Positions 19,615 through 29,664 are shown, counted from the first letter of the stretch. The stretch: DNA of 64,000 bases from Pseudomonas frederiksbergensis (GCF_035751725.1 NZ_CP142104.1:5828001-5892000), one strand, 5' to 3'. The notes: a model not told the origin generated them from the letters alone. Translations and numbers: made by a program.

Positions 19615-20103
19615 ATGGCTGTTGATATTTTCATCAAGATCGGCGACATCAAGGGCGAGTCCATGGACAAGGCCCACAAGGACGAGATCGACGTCCTGAA
19701 CTGGAGCTGGGGCATGTCCCAGTCCGGCAACATGCATGTCGGCAGCGGTGGTGGCGCGGGCAAGGTCAACATCCAGGACCTGTCGCTGACCAAGTACGTC
19801 GACAAGGCTTCGCCGAACCTGATGATGCACTGCGCCAGCGGCAAGCACGTCGACAAGGTCAAGCTGACCGTGCGCAAGGCCGGCGGTGAAAGCCAGGTCG
19901 AGTACATGATCATCAACCTTCAAGAAGTGTTGATCACTTCCCTGAGCACCGGCGGTTCGGGCAGCGATGATCGCCTGACCGAAAACGTCACCCTGAACTT
20001 CGCCAAGGTAGAAGTGGAATACCAACCGCAGAAAGCCGACGGCACCAAGGAAGGCGGCCCGGTCAAGTTCGGCTGGAACATCCGTCAGAACGTCAAGGTG
20101 TAA
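19615..20103 (+). CDS. hcp: Hcp: tube protein of the T6SS
   Basis: 162 residues from ATG 19615 with AGGGAGA just upstream; the extra nine upstream codons in frame lack a ribosome site. It has the Hcp1 opening (MAVDIFIKIGDIKGESMD), then DVLNWSWGMSQSG and LMMHCASGKHVDKV. Hcp forms hexameric rings that stack into the tube and also acts as chaperone and carrier for small effectors, so the amidase encoded next door probably travels inside it. A hairpin after the stop may terminate part of the transcripts. Confidence 0.96.
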   Translation: MAVDIFIKIGDIKGESMDKAHKDEIDVLNWSWGMSQSGNMHVGSGGGAGKVNIQDLSLTKYVDKASPNLMMHCASGKHVDKVKLTVRKAGGESQVEYMIINLQEVLITSLSTGGSGSDDRLTENVTLNFAKVEVEYQPQKADGTKEGGPVKFGWNIRQNVKV

Positions 20104-20106
20104 TCG

Positions 20107-20140
20107 AACACGCCCCCGGTGCCACGCGCCGGGGGTGTTT
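20107..20140 (+). terminator. Hairpin after hcp, possible partial terminator
   Basis: CCCCCGG at 20113-20119 pairs with CCGGGGG at 20129-20135, followed by TGTTT. The T-run is short, so it may be a partial terminator or message stabiliser that keeps hcp expression above the downstream genes. Confidence 0.5.
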
Positions 20141-20184
20141 GGTGCTTGCTCGCATCCCATCCTTTCCTGCCCGGTGTCTGAGTC

Positions 20185-20637
20185 ATGGCCAAGCCTTCGT
20201 TTATCAATTTGTGGAAAGCGTATTCCGATCTGCTGGTGGCCCACCCCGACGCAAAACCTTGTGAAGGCCCCTGGGCAAACCAATGCGCCATACGCATGAG
20301 CCTGACGCTCAATGCGGAGAAGACCATCAAGGTCAACAAATCCACCTACACCGAACCCAAGTGTGCGCATGAACACGCCAGGGGGGCCGAATCGCTGGCC
20401 AATTGGTTGTGGAAACATCATCTCGGACGGCCAACCATCCTTGGCAACAGTGCCGAGGAACGCCGCAAATTGATGGGAAAAACCGGACTGATTTTCTTCA
20501 AGGACTGCTTCCAGCAATCTGGGGAGTCTGCAGAAGGTCGTACCGGTGACCATATCGATTTATGGAACCGTGGCCTGACCCAGACCAACGATCTTTTCTA
20601 CAGATCCAAAGCCGTCTGGTTCTGGGAGCTCGCGTAA
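20185..20637 (+). CDS. tae4: Tae4-type T6SS amidase effector
   Basis: 150 residues, no signal peptide. The NQCAIRMS motif with the putative nucleophile Cys at 34 is the hallmark of amidase effector family 4, and GDHIDLWN supplies the catalytic His at 123. Family 4 enzymes are NlpC/P60-like DL-endopeptidases that cut the peptide stem of peptidoglycan in the periplasm of the recipient cell. The length is normal for the family. It lies directly after hcp, whose product is the usual carrier of Tae proteins, and its stop overlaps the next start (TAATG), as expected for effector-immunity pairs. No truncation is seen. Confidence 0.88.
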   Translation: MAKPSFINLWKAYSDLLVAHPDAKPCEGPWANQCAIRMSLTLNAEKTIKVNKSTYTEPKCAHEHARGAESLANWLWKHHLGRPTILGNSAEERRKLMGKTGLIFFKDCFQQSGESAEGRTGDHIDLWNRGLTQTNDLFYRSKAVWFWELA

Positions 20638-21062
20638 TGAAAAAGCCCCTGCTCGCCGCAGGCCTGGCGATGAGCCTGGTCAGCCTGAGCGCATGCGCCG
20701 AGCATGCCGATACGCCGACGACCCAGGCTGTTTTCGTGGGTCAGCCGCTCAGCCTGGTTGACGACCAAGGTCAATGCACATTAGTCAAACCCGACCAGAG
20801 CCGCATGAAGCTGGACATGGAATGGCCGTGCGGCTTCAGCCTGGATAAACAGCAGAAGCTGCGCGTCGAAATGTTCAATGACATTCCGATATTGGCGGTC
20901 TGGCGCAGTGAACACATGCCGGCCCCCAGCCGCGATTGCCTGAGCAAAATGCAGGCTATTCGTCAGATGCCGACAGGTTTCGAGGCGGGAACGGTCAGCG
21001 TCTATGCGGCTTGCGGCTCCGGCGGCGACCAAAAAATGTATGTAGCGCCTTTCACGTGGTAA
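20637..21062 (+). CDS. Putative immunity lipoprotein for the Tae4 amidase
   Basis: 141 residues from ATG 20637; the open frame continues upstream inside tae4, but this start gives a clean lipoprotein signal (lipobox LSAC, Cys 20, Ala at +2). The mature protein is periplasmic and has four further Cys residues, which could form two disulfides. Position and coupling make it the immunity protein. It does not obviously resemble the all-helical Tai4 proteins, so it may be an unrelated or divergent immunity type. Most immunity proteins of this kind carry a plain signal peptide, so the lipid anchor is worth noting. Confidence 0.7.
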   Translation: MKKPLLAAGLAMSLVSLSACAEHADTPTTQAVFVGQPLSLVDDQGQCTLVKPDQSRMKLDMEWPCGFSLDKQQKLRVEMFNDIPILAVWRSEHMPAPSRDCLSKMQAIRQMPTGFEAGTVSVYAACGSGGDQKMYVAPFTW

Positions 21063-21568
21063 CCGAAATCGCCACCCGCGATCGCCTGCAACCGTCCCTG
21101 CTGGACCGGCTGACCGACGACGATCCGACCAACCCCAAGGAAAGCGCCGACAAGCGCGTGCTCTCCCTGACCCAATTGAAAGCCTCGGTGCTGCGTGACT
21201 TGGCGTGGCTGCTCAACACCACTTCGTTGTTCGACGGCGATGCCACGCTGCACACCCCGGCGGGCACCTCGGTGGTGAATTTCGGGCTGCCGGCACTGGC
21301 CGGCAACAGCGCGTCGAACGTCGATGTCTCGGCCCTGGAAACCTTGATCCACCAGGCCATTGCCACCTTCGAGCCGCGCATCCTGCGCCACACCTTGCGC
21401 GTGCGGGCCCGGGCGACGGCCGAAATGAACCACAACGCCCTGAGCTTCGAGATCGAAGGCGACCTCTGGGCCCAGCCGGTGCCGCTGCGCCTGATGCTGC
21501 AAACCGACCTGGACCTGGAAACCGGCCACGTGCGCGTGGTCAACGCTGACCAGCGGAGACGCCCATGA
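21056..21568 (+). CDS. tssE: TssE: baseplate gp25-like protein
   Basis: 170 residues from GTG 21056, overlapping the immunity gene by seven bases; the open frame extends further upstream but only as an overlap with that gene. It begins with a stretch ending [15 protein letters not shown], carries [23 protein letters not shown] and the [12 protein letters not shown] segment of gp25-like lysozyme-family baseplate proteins; the fold has no lysozyme activity. It forms wedges with TssF and TssG, whose genes follow with overlaps. Confidence 0.92.
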   Translation: MVTEIATRDRLQPSLLDRLTDDDPTNPKESADKRVLSLTQLKASVLRDLAWLLNTTSLFDGDATLHTPAGTSVVNFGLPALAGNSASNVDVSALETLIHQAIATFEPRILRHTLRVRARATAEMNHNALSFEIEGDLWAQPVPLRLMLQTDLDLETGHVRVVNADQRRRP

Positions 21569-23424
21569 ACCCGCGCCTGCTGGAGCTGTACAACCAGGAA
21601 CTGCACCACGTGCGCGAAAGCGCGGCGGAGTTCGCCAAGGAATATCCGAAGATCGCCAGTCGGCTGACCTTGGCCGGCATGGACTGCGCCGACCCGTATG
21701 TCGAGCGCCTGCTCGAAGGCTTCGCCTACTTGACGGCGCGGGTGCAACTCAAGCTCGACGCCGAATACCCGACCTTCACCCACAACCTGTTGGAAATCGC
21801 CTACCCGCATTACCTGGCGCCGACGCCGTCGATGACGGTGGTGCAGATGCAGGCCGACCCGGACGAAGGCTCCCTGAGCAGTGGTTTCCCGCTGCCGCGC
21901 GATACCGTCCTGCGCGCCGCCCTGGGTCGCGAATCCCAGACCTGCTGCGAGTACCGCACCGCCCACCCGGTGACGTTGTGGCCGTTGCAGGTCAGCCAGG
22001 CCGAATATTTCGGCAACCCGTCCGCTGTGCTCGGGCGCCTGGCCGCCAGCGAACCGAAAGCCAAGGCCGGCCTGCGCCTGACCCTGCGCACCGGCGCCGA
22101 ACTGCCGTTCAACAGCCTGGCGCTGGACAATCTGCCGTTGTACCTCAGCGGTGCCGACGAGCAACCCTTCCGTCTTTACGAGCAACTGCTGGGCAACGCC
22201 TGCGCGGTGTTTGCTCGCCAGCCCGGCGGCAATTGGGTTGAACGGCTGCCTCAGGATGCGTTGCGCTCCCAGGGTTTCGATGATGCCGAGGCCGCGCTGC
22301 CAGTGGTGTCGCGGGCCTTCCAAGGCTATCGCCTGTTGCAGGAATACTTCGCCCTGCCCCACCGTTTCCTGTTTGTCGACTTCACCCAGTTGAGTCGCGC
22401 AGTCAAGCGCTGCGATGGCCAGGAACTGGAGTTGATCGTGCTGTTCGACCGCCACGATCCGAGCCTGGAAGGCAGCGTCGGCGCCTCGCAGTTCCTGCCG
22501 TTCTGCACCCCGGCGATCAACTTGTTCCCCAAGCGCCTGGACCGCATTCATTTGTCGGACCGGGTCAACGAACACCACGTGATTGCCGACCGCACCCGGC
22601 CGATGGATTTCGAAGTGCATTCGCTGACGGGGCTGACCGGCCACGGCACCGGGCCGGAGCAACCGTTCCTGCCGTTCTATGCGGTGCGCGATCCGTCCCG
22701 CTATGGCCGCGACAAAGCCTATTACACCGTACGGCGCGAACCGCGGGTGCTGTCCAGCGACCAGCGTCGCAACGGCCCGCGCTCGACCTATGTCGGCAGC
22801 GAGACCTTCGTCAGCCTGGTAGACAGCCAACAAGCGCCCTACCGCCACGACTTGCGCCAACTGGGCGTGACCGCGCTGTGCACCAACCGCGACCTGCCGC
22901 TGTTCATGAGCGTCGGCAACGGCAAGACCGACTTCACCCTCGCCGACAGCGCGCCGGTGGGTGCGGTGCGCTGCGTGGCCGGGCCAAGTCGCCCGCGGGC
23001 CAGCCACGCCCACGACGCCAAGGCCTGGCGATTGATCAGCCAGTTGTCGCTGAACTACCTGTCGTTGAGCGAACAAGGCCAAGGCGCCGCCGCCCTGCGT
23101 GAACTGCTGCGCCTGTACGGCGACAGCAACGACGCGGCGCTGCAATTGCAGATCGAAGGCCTGCGCGAGGTCAGCAGCAAGCCCTGTACCCGGCGCCTGC
23201 CGATGCCCGGCCCGATCGTCTTTGGACGTGGCCTGGAAATTACCTTGGAATTCGATGAAAACGCGTTTCGCGGCACCGGGGTGTTCCTGCTCGGCGCGGT
23301 GTTCGAGCGCTTCCTGGCACGCTACGTGTCGATCAACAGTTTTACCGAGACGGTGATCCGTACCACCGAACGCGGCGAGATCATGCGATGGAAAGCCAAG
23401 CCCGGACGTCGTCCGACCCTGTGA
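21565..23424 (+). CDS. tssF: TssF: baseplate wedge protein
   Basis: 619 residues, normal for TssF/VasA. It begins [18 protein letters not shown], with [14 protein letters not shown] and [17 protein letters not shown] as family landmarks. It pairs with TssG and TssK in the wedge. The start overlaps tssE by four bases (ATGA), and the 3' end overlaps tssG by 37 bases. Confidence 0.95.
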   Translation: MNPRLLELYNQELHHVRESAAEFAKEYPKIASRLTLAGMDCADPYVERLLEGFAYLTARVQLKLDAEYPTFTHNLLEIAYPHYLAPTPSMTVVQMQADPDEGSLSSGFPLPRDTVLRAALGRESQTCCEYRTAHPVTLWPLQVSQAEYFGNPSAVLGRLAASEPKAKAGLRLTLRTGAELPFNSLALDNLPLYLSGADEQPFRLYEQLLGNACAVFARQPGGNWVERLPQDALRSQGFDDAEAALPVVSRAFQGYRLLQEYFALPHRFLFVDFTQLSRAVKRCDGQELELIVLFDRHDPSLEGSVGASQFLPFCTPAINLFPKRLDRIHLSDRVNEHHVIADRTRPMDFEVHSLTGLTGHGTGPEQPFLPFYAVRDPSRYGRDKAYYTVRREPRVLSSDQRRNGPRSTYVGSETFVSLVDSQQAPYRHDLRQLGVTALCTNRDLPLFMSVGNGKTDFTLADSAPVGAVRCVAGPSRPRASHAHDAKAWRLISQLSLNYLSLSEQGQGAAALRELLRLYGDSNDAALQLQIEGLREVSSKPCTRRLPMPGPIVFGRGLEITLEFDENAFRGTGVFLLGAVFERFLARYVSINSFTETVIRTTERGEIMRWKAKPGRRPTL

Positions 23425-24440
23425 GTACCCTGGAAGCGATGCACCAGGAACCCTGGGAATACGACTTCTTCCAGGCGTTGCGGCGCATCGAATGCGAAAC
23501 ACCCGAGCTGCCGCGCCTGGGCCATTCCCTGCGCCTGGCCGATGACCCGTTGCGCCTTGGACAACAGGCCGAGTGCACCTTCGCCCCCGCCACCCTCGCC
23601 TCGGTGCAACCGGGTGTCGATGGCGCGCCGGCGCGCATGGAACAGTTCTTCTTCGGCCTCGGCGGCCCCAACGGCCCGATGCCGCTGCACATCACCGAAT
23701 ACGTGCGCGAACGTCAGCGCAACAATGGCGACAGCACCAGCAAGCGCTTCCTCGATGTGTTCCACCATCGTCTGCTCAGCCTGTTCTACCGGGCCTGGGC
23801 CGAAGCGCGGCCGACCGTCAGCCACGACCGCCCGGACGATGATTATTGGTCCGCACGCCTGGCGGCCCTCAGCGGCCGGGGCATGCCGAGCTTGCTCAAC
23901 CAAGGGCTGATCCCCGACACGGCGAAGCTGCACTACAGCGGCCACCTCTCGGCGCAAACCCGCTACCCGGACGGCTTGAAGGCGATCCTCAGCGAGTATT
24001 TCGGCCTGCCGGTGGAGATCGAAGAGTACGTCGGCCAATGGCTGGAACTGCCGGAGCGCAGCCGCGTCGGTGTCAGTGCCAACCAGCTGGGCGTGGACTT
24101 CTGCCTGGGTCGCTTCGTGTGGGATCGCCAGCACAAATTCCGCATTCGCCTGGGACCGCTCAAGCTCGTCGACTACATGAGCATGCTGCCCGGCAGCCAA
24201 CCGTTCAATGAGCTGGTGGCCTGGGTCGCCGAATACCTGGGCCACGAGCTGGACTGGGACCTGAACCTGGTCCTGGAACAGCCCGAAGTGCCCGCACTAC
24301 AACTCAATGGCCGTTTCCGCCTGGGCTTCAACACCTGGCTGGGACGTCCTGAAGCAGATGCCAACGATTTAATACTGGCCAGGCATTACGCCGAACAGGC
24401 CAACACCTCACAGACCTCAAGGAGCCATGAGCATGGGTGA
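23388..24440 (+). CDS. tssG: TssG: baseplate wedge protein
   Basis: 350 residues. The EPWEYDFFQALRRIEC opening and the later MPLHITEYVRERQRN and FNELVAWVAEYLGHELDWD segments are typical of TssG/VasB. The gene overlaps tssF at its start and clpV at its end, so stoichiometric synthesis of wedge components is likely. No membrane or signal sequence is seen. Confidence 0.94.
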   Translation: MESQARTSSDPVSTLEAMHQEPWEYDFFQALRRIECETPELPRLGHSLRLADDPLRLGQQAECTFAPATLASVQPGVDGAPARMEQFFFGLGGPNGPMPLHITEYVRERQRNNGDSTSKRFLDVFHHRLLSLFYRAWAEARPTVSHDRPDDDYWSARLAALSGRGMPSLLNQGLIPDTAKLHYSGHLSAQTRYPDGLKAILSEYFGLPVEIEEYVGQWLELPERSRVGVSANQLGVDFCLGRFVWDRQHKFRIRLGPLKLVDYMSMLPGSQPFNELVAWVAEYLGHELDWDLNLVLEQPEVPALQLNGRFRLGFNTWLGRPEADANDLILARHYAEQANTSQTSRSHEHG

Positions 24441-27111
24441 AATCAGTCGCGCCGCGTTGTTCGGCAAACTCAACAGCGTGGCCTACAAAGCCATCGAAGC
24501 CGCCACCGTGTTCTGCAAGTTGCGCGGTAACCCATATGTGGAACTGGCCCACTGGTTTCATCAGTTGCTGCAACTGCAGGACTCGGACCTGCACCGCATC
24601 ATCCGCCAGTTCAACATCGAGCCGGCGCGCCTGGCCCGTGACCTGACCGAGGCACTGGATCGTTTGCCACGGGGTTCGACGTCGATCACCGACCTGTCCT
24701 CCCATGTCGAAGAGGCCGTGGAACGCGGCTGGGTCTATGGCAGCCTGATGTTCGGCGAAAGCCAGGTGCGCACCGGTTACCTGGTGCTGGGTATCCTCAA
24801 GACGCCAAGCCTGCGCCACGCGCTGCTGGGCCTGTCGTCGGAGTTCGACAAGGTCAAGGTCGAAGCCCTGAGCGAGCGCTTTGACGAATACGTCGGCGAC
24901 TCGCCGGAAAACGCCCTGACCGCCAGTGACGGTTTCAATGCCGGTGCGGTGCCGGGCGAAGCCAGCGGCGCCATGGCCCCAGCCGCCATGGGCAAGCAGG
25001 AAGCCCTCAAGCGCTTCACCGTCGACCTCACCGAGCAGGCCCGCAGCGGCAAGCTCGACCCCATCGTCGGCCGTGACGAAGAGATCCGCCAACTGGTGGA
25101 CATCCTCATGCGCCGCCGGCAGAACAACCCGATCCTCACCGGCGAAGCCGGCGTGGGCAAGACCGCCGTGGTCGAGGGCTTTGCCCTGCGCATCGTCGCC
25201 GGTGACGTGCCGCCGTCCCTCAAGGACGTGGAACTGCGCAGCCTCGACGTGGGCCTGTTGCAGGCCGGTGCGAGCATGAAAGGCGAATTCGAACAACGCC
25301 TGCGCCAGGTCATCGAAGACGTCCAGGCCTCGCCCAAGCCGATCATCCTGTTCATCGACGAAGCCCACACTCTGGTGGGTGCCGGTGGCGCCGCCGGCAC
25401 GGGCGACGCCGCCAACCTGCTCAAGCCGGCGCTGGCTCGCGGCACCTTGCGCACCGTGGCCGCCACGACCTGGGCCGAGTACAAGAAGCACATCGAAAAA
25501 GACCCGGCCCTGACCCGTCGCTTCCAAGTGGTGCAAGTGGCCGAGCCGTCGGAAGACAAGGCCCTGCTGATGATGCGCGGCGTGGCCTCGACCATGGAAA
25601 AACACCACCAGGTGCAGATCCTCGACGAAGCCCTGGAAGCCTCGGTCAAGCTGTCCCACCGCTACATTCCCGCGCGCCAGTTGCCGGACAAATCCGTGAG
25701 CCTGCTGGACACCGCCTGCGCCCGTGTCGCCATCAGCCTGCACGCCGTGCCGGCCGAAGTGGACGACAGCCGTCGGCGCATCGAAGCGCTGGAGACCGAA
25801 CTGCAAATCATCGCCCGTGAGCACGCGATTGGCGTGGTCATCGGCACTCGCCAGACCCACAGCGAAAGCCTGCTGAGCGCTGAGCGCGAACGCCTGGCCG
25901 AACTGGAAAACCGCTGGGCCGAAGAAAAAACCCTGGTTGACGAATTGCTGGAAACCCGCGCCACCCTGCGCGAACGCGTCGGCGTGGTGGACAGCGAGGA
26001 CGGCAGCGAAACCAGTCACCAACTGCGCGAGAAACTGGTGGACCTGCAACAGCGCCTGACCGCCCTGCAAGGTGAAACCCCGCTGATCCTGCCGACCGTG
26101 GATTATCAGGCCGTGGCCTCGGTGGTCGCCGACTGGACCGGTATCCCGGTGGGGCGCATGGCCCGCAACGAACTGGAAACCGTGCTCAACCTCGACCAGC
26201 ATCTGAAAAAACGCATCATCGGCCAGGACCATGCCTTGCAGATGATCGCCAAGCGCATCCAGACCTCCCGCGCCGGCCTCGACAACCCGAGCAAGCCGAT
26301 TGGCGTGTTCATGCTCGCCGGCACCTCCGGCGTGGGCAAGACCGAAACCGCCCTGGCCCTGGCCGAAGCCATGTACGGCGGCGAGCAGAACGTCATCACC
26401 ATCAACATGAGCGAGTTCCAGGAAGCCCACACGGTGTCCACACTCAAGGGCGCGCCACCGGGCTACATCGGCTACGGCGAAGGCGGTGTGCTGACCGAAG
26501 CCGTGCGACGCAAACCATACAGCGTGGTGCTGCTGGACGAGGTGGAAAAAGCCCACCCGGACGTGCATGAAATCTTCTTCCAGGTCTTCGACAAAGGCGT
26601 GATGGAGGACGGCGAAGGCCGGGTGATCGACTTCAAGAACACCTTGATCCTGCTGACCACCAACGCCGGCACCGAGTTGATCGCCCAGGTCTGCAAAGAC
26701 CCGCAGAACGTGCCCGAGCCGGAAGAAATCGCCAAGGCGTTGCGCCAACCGCTGCTGGAAATTTTCCCGCCGGCCTTGCTCGGCCGCCTGGTGACGATCC
26801 CGTACTACCCGCTCAGCGACGAGATGCTCAAGGCCATCACCCGCCTGCAACTCAACCGCATCAAGAAGCGCGTGGAGAGCACCCACAAAGTGGCCTTCGA
26901 CTACGACGACGCGGTGATCGATTTGATCGTCTCGCGTTGCACCGAAACCGAAAGCGGCGGGCGCATGATCGACACCATCCTGACCAACAGCCTGTTGCCG
27001 GACATGAGCCGCGAGTTCCTGACTCGCATGCTCGAAGGCAAGGCCCTGGCCGGTGTGCGGATCAGTGCCGTGGACAACGAACTGAAGTACGATTTCAGCG
27101 ACGCAGGCTGA
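24433..27111 (+). CDS. clpV: ClpV (TssH): AAA+ ATPase that recycles the sheath
   Basis: 892 residues from the second ATG (24433), which has AAGGAG eight bases upstream; ATG 24427 is too close to that site. The N domain is followed by AAA1 with Walker A GEAGVGKT and Walker B ILFIDEAH, a coiled-coil middle region, and AAA2 with Walker A GTSGVGKT and Walker B VVLLDEVEKAHP. The sequence is very close to H1-type ClpV1. It extracts TssC from contracted sheaths. The gene overlaps the tssG end and is followed by a REPIN before vgrG. Confidence 0.96.
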   Translation: MGEISRAALFGKLNSVAYKAIEAATVFCKLRGNPYVELAHWFHQLLQLQDSDLHRIIRQFNIEPARLARDLTEALDRLPRGSTSITDLSSHVEEAVERGWVYGSLMFGESQVRTGYLVLGILKTPSLRHALLGLSSEFDKVKVEALSERFDEYVGDSPENALTASDGFNAGAVPGEASGAMAPAAMGKQEALKRFTVDLTEQARSGKLDPIVGRDEEIRQLVDILMRRRQNNPILTGEAGVGKTAVVEGFALRIVAGDVPPSLKDVELRSLDVGLLQAGASMKGEFEQRLRQVIEDVQASPKPIILFIDEAHTLVGAGGAAGTGDAANLLKPALARGTLRTVAATTWAEYKKHIEKDPALTRRFQVVQVAEPSEDKALLMMRGVASTMEKHHQVQILDEALEASVKLSHRYIPARQLPDKSVSLLDTACARVAISLHAVPAEVDDSRRRIEALETELQIIAREHAIGVVIGTRQTHSESLLSAERERLAELENRWAEEKTLVDELLETRATLRERVGVVDSEDGSETSHQLREKLVDLQQRLTALQGETPLILPTVDYQAVASVVADWTGIPVGRMARNELETVLNLDQHLKKRIIGQDHALQMIAKRIQTSRAGLDNPSKPIGVFMLAGTSGVGKTETALALAEAMYGGEQNVITINMSEFQEAHTVSTLKGAPPGYIGYGEGGVLTEAVRRKPYSVVLLDEVEKAHPDVHEIFFQVFDKGVMEDGEGRVIDFKNTLILLTTNAGTELIAQVCKDPQNVPEPEEIAKALRQPLLEIFPPALLGRLVTIPYYPLSDEMLKAITRLQLNRIKKRVESTHKVAFDYDDAVIDLIVSRCTETESGGRMIDTILTNSLLPDMSREFLTRMLEGKALAGVRISAVDNELKYDFSDAG

Positions 27112-27131
27112 CCTGATAGAACTGGAGCAAA

Positions 27132-27220
27132 TGTGGGAGCGGGCTTGTTCGCGAAAGCAATCTGTCAGTGCCATTGATGTTGACTGACACAACGCCTTCG
27201 CGAGCAAGCCCGCTCCCACA
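27132..27220. repeat. REPIN between clpV and vgrG
   Basis: The arms 27132-27155 and 27197-27220 are inverted copies (TGTGGGAGCGGGCTTG and its complement plus TCGCGAA) with one mismatch. It separates the structural genes from the effector cargo genes. Confidence 0.87.
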
Positions 27221-27267
27221 GTGGGTATTCGGTTCCTTCAGTTACTACCATTTGCACGGGACATTCG

Positions 27268-29199
27268 ATGCTATTCAACCAAGCCTCACGCCTGGCCAAG
27301 ATCACCAGCCCACTGGGTCCCGAGGTGCTATTGCTCAAGGACATGGGCGGCGGCGAAGAGTTGGGGCGGCTGTTCAACTATGAATTGCAGCTGCACTCGC
27401 TGGACAACGCCATTGACCTCAACCAGATACTCGGCAAGCCGATGTGCGTGAGCGTTCAGCTGGACGGCGGTGGCGAGCGACATTTCCATGGCATCGTGGC
27501 GCGCTTCAGCCAGAACGTTGACCAGGGCCAGTTCGCCAGTTACCAAGCCACGCTGCGGCCCTGGCTGTGGCTGCTGACGCGCACCTCTGATTGCCGGATT
27601 TTCCAGAACCTGACCATCCCGCAGATCATCAAGCAGGTGTTCCGCGACCTGGGTTTTTCCGATTTCGAAGATGCTCTCAGCCGCCCGTATCGCGAGTGGG
27701 AATACTGCGTCCAGTATCGCGAGACCAGTTTCGATTTCGTCAGCCGCTTGATGGAGCAGGAAGGCATCTATTACTTCTTCCGTCACGAACAGGGTCGCCA
27801 TGTGCTGGTGCTGGCCGACGCCTATGGCGCCCACACCACCGCGCCCGGCTACGGATCGGTGCCTTATTACCCGAAGAACGAGCAGCAGCGCGAACGGGAC
27901 CACATCCACGACTGGCACCTGGCGCAGGAAGTCCAGCCGGGTTCGCTGGAACTTAACGACTATGATTTCCAACGCCCCAGCGCGCGCATCGACGTGCGCT
28001 CGGCCATGCCCCGCCCACACACGGCGGGTGACTATCCGCTGTTCGACTACCCTGGCACCTACGTGCAAAGCGAAGACGGCGAACACTACGCCCGCACCCG
28101 CATCGAAGCCTTGCAGACCCTGCATGAACAAGTCGAGCTGGCAGGCAACGCCCGGGGCCTGGGTTCGGGGCATCTGTTCAGCCTCACCGGCTTCACGCGC
28201 CAGGACCAGAACCGCGAATACCTGATTGTCGGCGCGCGCTATTACCTGTCCCAGGAAAGCGGCGAGAGCGGCGTCGGCGCGCCTTCGGCGCAATTCGAAA
28301 GCAGCCTGACCTGCATCGACGCCCAGCAGAGCTTTCGTCCGATGGCGATCACCCACCGGCCTATCGTCAAAGGTCCACAGACGGCGTTGGTGGTGGGTCC
28401 TAAAGGCGAGGAAATCTGGACCGACCAGTTCGGCCGGGTAAAGGTGCATTTCTATTGGGACCGTCACGACCAATCCAACGAAAACAGTTCGTGCTGGATT
28501 CGGGTGTCGCAATCCTGGGCCGGCAAGAATTGGGGCTCGATGCAGATCCCGCGCATCGGCCAGGAAGTGATTGTCAGCTTCCTTGAAGGTGATCCCGATA
28601 GGCCGATCATCACCGGTCGCGTGTACAACGCCGAACAGACCGTGCCCTACGATTTGCCCGAGAACGCTACCCAGAGCGGCATGAAAAGCCGTTCAAGCAA
28701 GGGCGGCACGCCGGCGAACTTCAACGAAATCCGCATGGAAGACAAAAAGGGCGCCGAGCAGTTATACATCCATGCCGAGCGCAACCAGGACATCGTGGTC
28801 GAGGTGGACGAGAGCCATTCGGTGGGCCATGACCGCAACAAAAGCATCGGCCACAACGAAACCGTGACCATCGGCAACAACCGCCTGCGCATTGTCAAGC
28901 AGGAAGACATCCTCTCGGTGGGCCAGCGCAAGACCGACAGCATCAGCCAGAGCTACGTCATCGAAGTGGGCGAGAACCTGCGTCTTGTATGCGGCGAGAG
29001 CATCCTGGAGCTCAACGCCAGCGGCCAGATCAACCTGACCGGCGTGCAGATCAGCTTCTATGCCAGCGGCGACGCCGAGTTCAACACCGGCGGCGTGCTG
29101 CACCTGAACAATGGCGGCGGCCCCGGTGCCACGCCGGACGGCCAGGGCGTCAAGGCCAGTATCGACGCCAACATCAGCGCCGCGTTCCCCAAGGGCTAA
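27268..29199 (+). CDS. vgrG: VgrG spike protein
   Basis: 643 residues. The gp27-like region starts near residue 5 and the OB-fold gp5-like region is marked by DQFGRVKVHFYWDRHD, SCWIRVSQSWAGKNWG and GQEVIVSFLEGDPDRPIITG. A repetitive C-terminal beta-helix needle follows (HSVGHDRNKSIGHNETVTIG). There is no extra C-terminal catalytic domain, so this is a carrier spike. It should carry the PAAR-Rhs effector encoded downstream. The gene is 19 bases from the chaperone gene. Confidence 0.95.
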   Translation: MLFNQASRLAKITSPLGPEVLLLKDMGGGEELGRLFNYELQLHSLDNAIDLNQILGKPMCVSVQLDGGGERHFHGIVARFSQNVDQGQFASYQATLRPWLWLLTRTSDCRIFQNLTIPQIIKQVFRDLGFSDFEDALSRPYREWEYCVQYRETSFDFVSRLMEQEGIYYFFRHEQGRHVLVLADAYGAHTTAPGYGSVPYYPKNEQQRERDHIHDWHLAQEVQPGSLELNDYDFQRPSARIDVRSAMPRPHTAGDYPLFDYPGTYVQSEDGEHYARTRIEALQTLHEQVELAGNARGLGSGHLFSLTGFTRQDQNREYLIVGARYYLSQESGESGVGAPSAQFESSLTCIDAQQSFRPMAITHRPIVKGPQTALVVGPKGEEIWTDQFGRVKVHFYWDRHDQSNENSSCWIRVSQSWAGKNWGSMQIPRIGQEVIVSFLEGDPDRPIITGRVYNAEQTVPYDLPENATQSGMKSRSSKGGTPANFNEIRMEDKKGAEQLYIHAERNQDIVVEVDESHSVGHDRNKSIGHNETVTIGNNRLRIVKQEDILSVGQRKTDSISQSYVIEVGENLRLVCGESILELNASGQINLTGVQISFYASGDAEFNTGGVLHLNNGGGPGATPDGQGVKASIDANISAAFPKG

Positions 29200-29217
29200 T
29201 TTCGAGATTTATGCGCC

Positions 29218-29652
29218 ATGACTTACCGCCTCAATGAATTCCAGCTCCAGCTGCCGCCAAGCGAGTTGCTGGACGCGACGATCAACATCCTCAAGTTCCC
29301 TGAGCTGGGCACCTCCCTGATCGTCAGCCGCAGCCTGCTGGCCGAGGGCGAAACCCTGCAGAGCAACCTCGACGACCAGCTCAAGCGCCTGGAAAAACAA
29401 GTCCAGGACCTGCGCTGCCAACCGGGCGCCACACTGCGGGTGGGCGCCAACCAGGAAGTCGAAGCCATCGAGCTGCGCAGCCAGTTCAACAAGGGCAACG
29501 AAAAAGTCTTCCAGTATCAATTGGCGCTGGTGTTGCCGGGCACGCGCAAGATGCTTGCCCTGAGTTACGTCAAAGCCGAGAAACTGGGCGATGCCGAAGC
29601 GGCGCATTGGGCGACGATCAAGGGCTCGCTGGTATTCGACGTCCCGGCTTGA
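29218..29652 (+). CDS. Eag-type (DUF1795/DcrB-like) chaperone for the Rhs effector
   Basis: 144 residues, one DUF1795 domain (YRLNEFQLQLPPSELLDATI at the start, then LEKQVQDLRCQPG). Eag chaperones bind the N-terminal membrane segments of prePAAR effectors, shield them in the cytoplasm and help load the effector onto VgrG. The position between vgrG and a prePAAR-Rhs gene is the standard place. No signal peptide is present. It starts 18 bases after vgrG and ends 12 bases before the Rhs gene. Confidence 0.88.
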   Translation: MTYRLNEFQLQLPPSELLDATINILKFPELGTSLIVSRSLLAEGETLQSNLDDQLKRLEKQVQDLRCQPGATLRVGANQEVEAIELRSQFNKGNEKVFQYQLALVLPGTRKMLALSYVKAEKLGDAEAAHWATIKGSLVFDVPA

Positions 29653-29664
29653 TGAGCACATTGC

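Noticed and set aside
21052..23502. An 816-codon antisense frame over tssE and tssF
   Set aside because: Shadow of recognised T6SS genes, no known domain.
24328..27219. A 963-codon antisense frame over clpV
   Set aside because: Shadow of clpV with low-complexity composition and no ribosome site.
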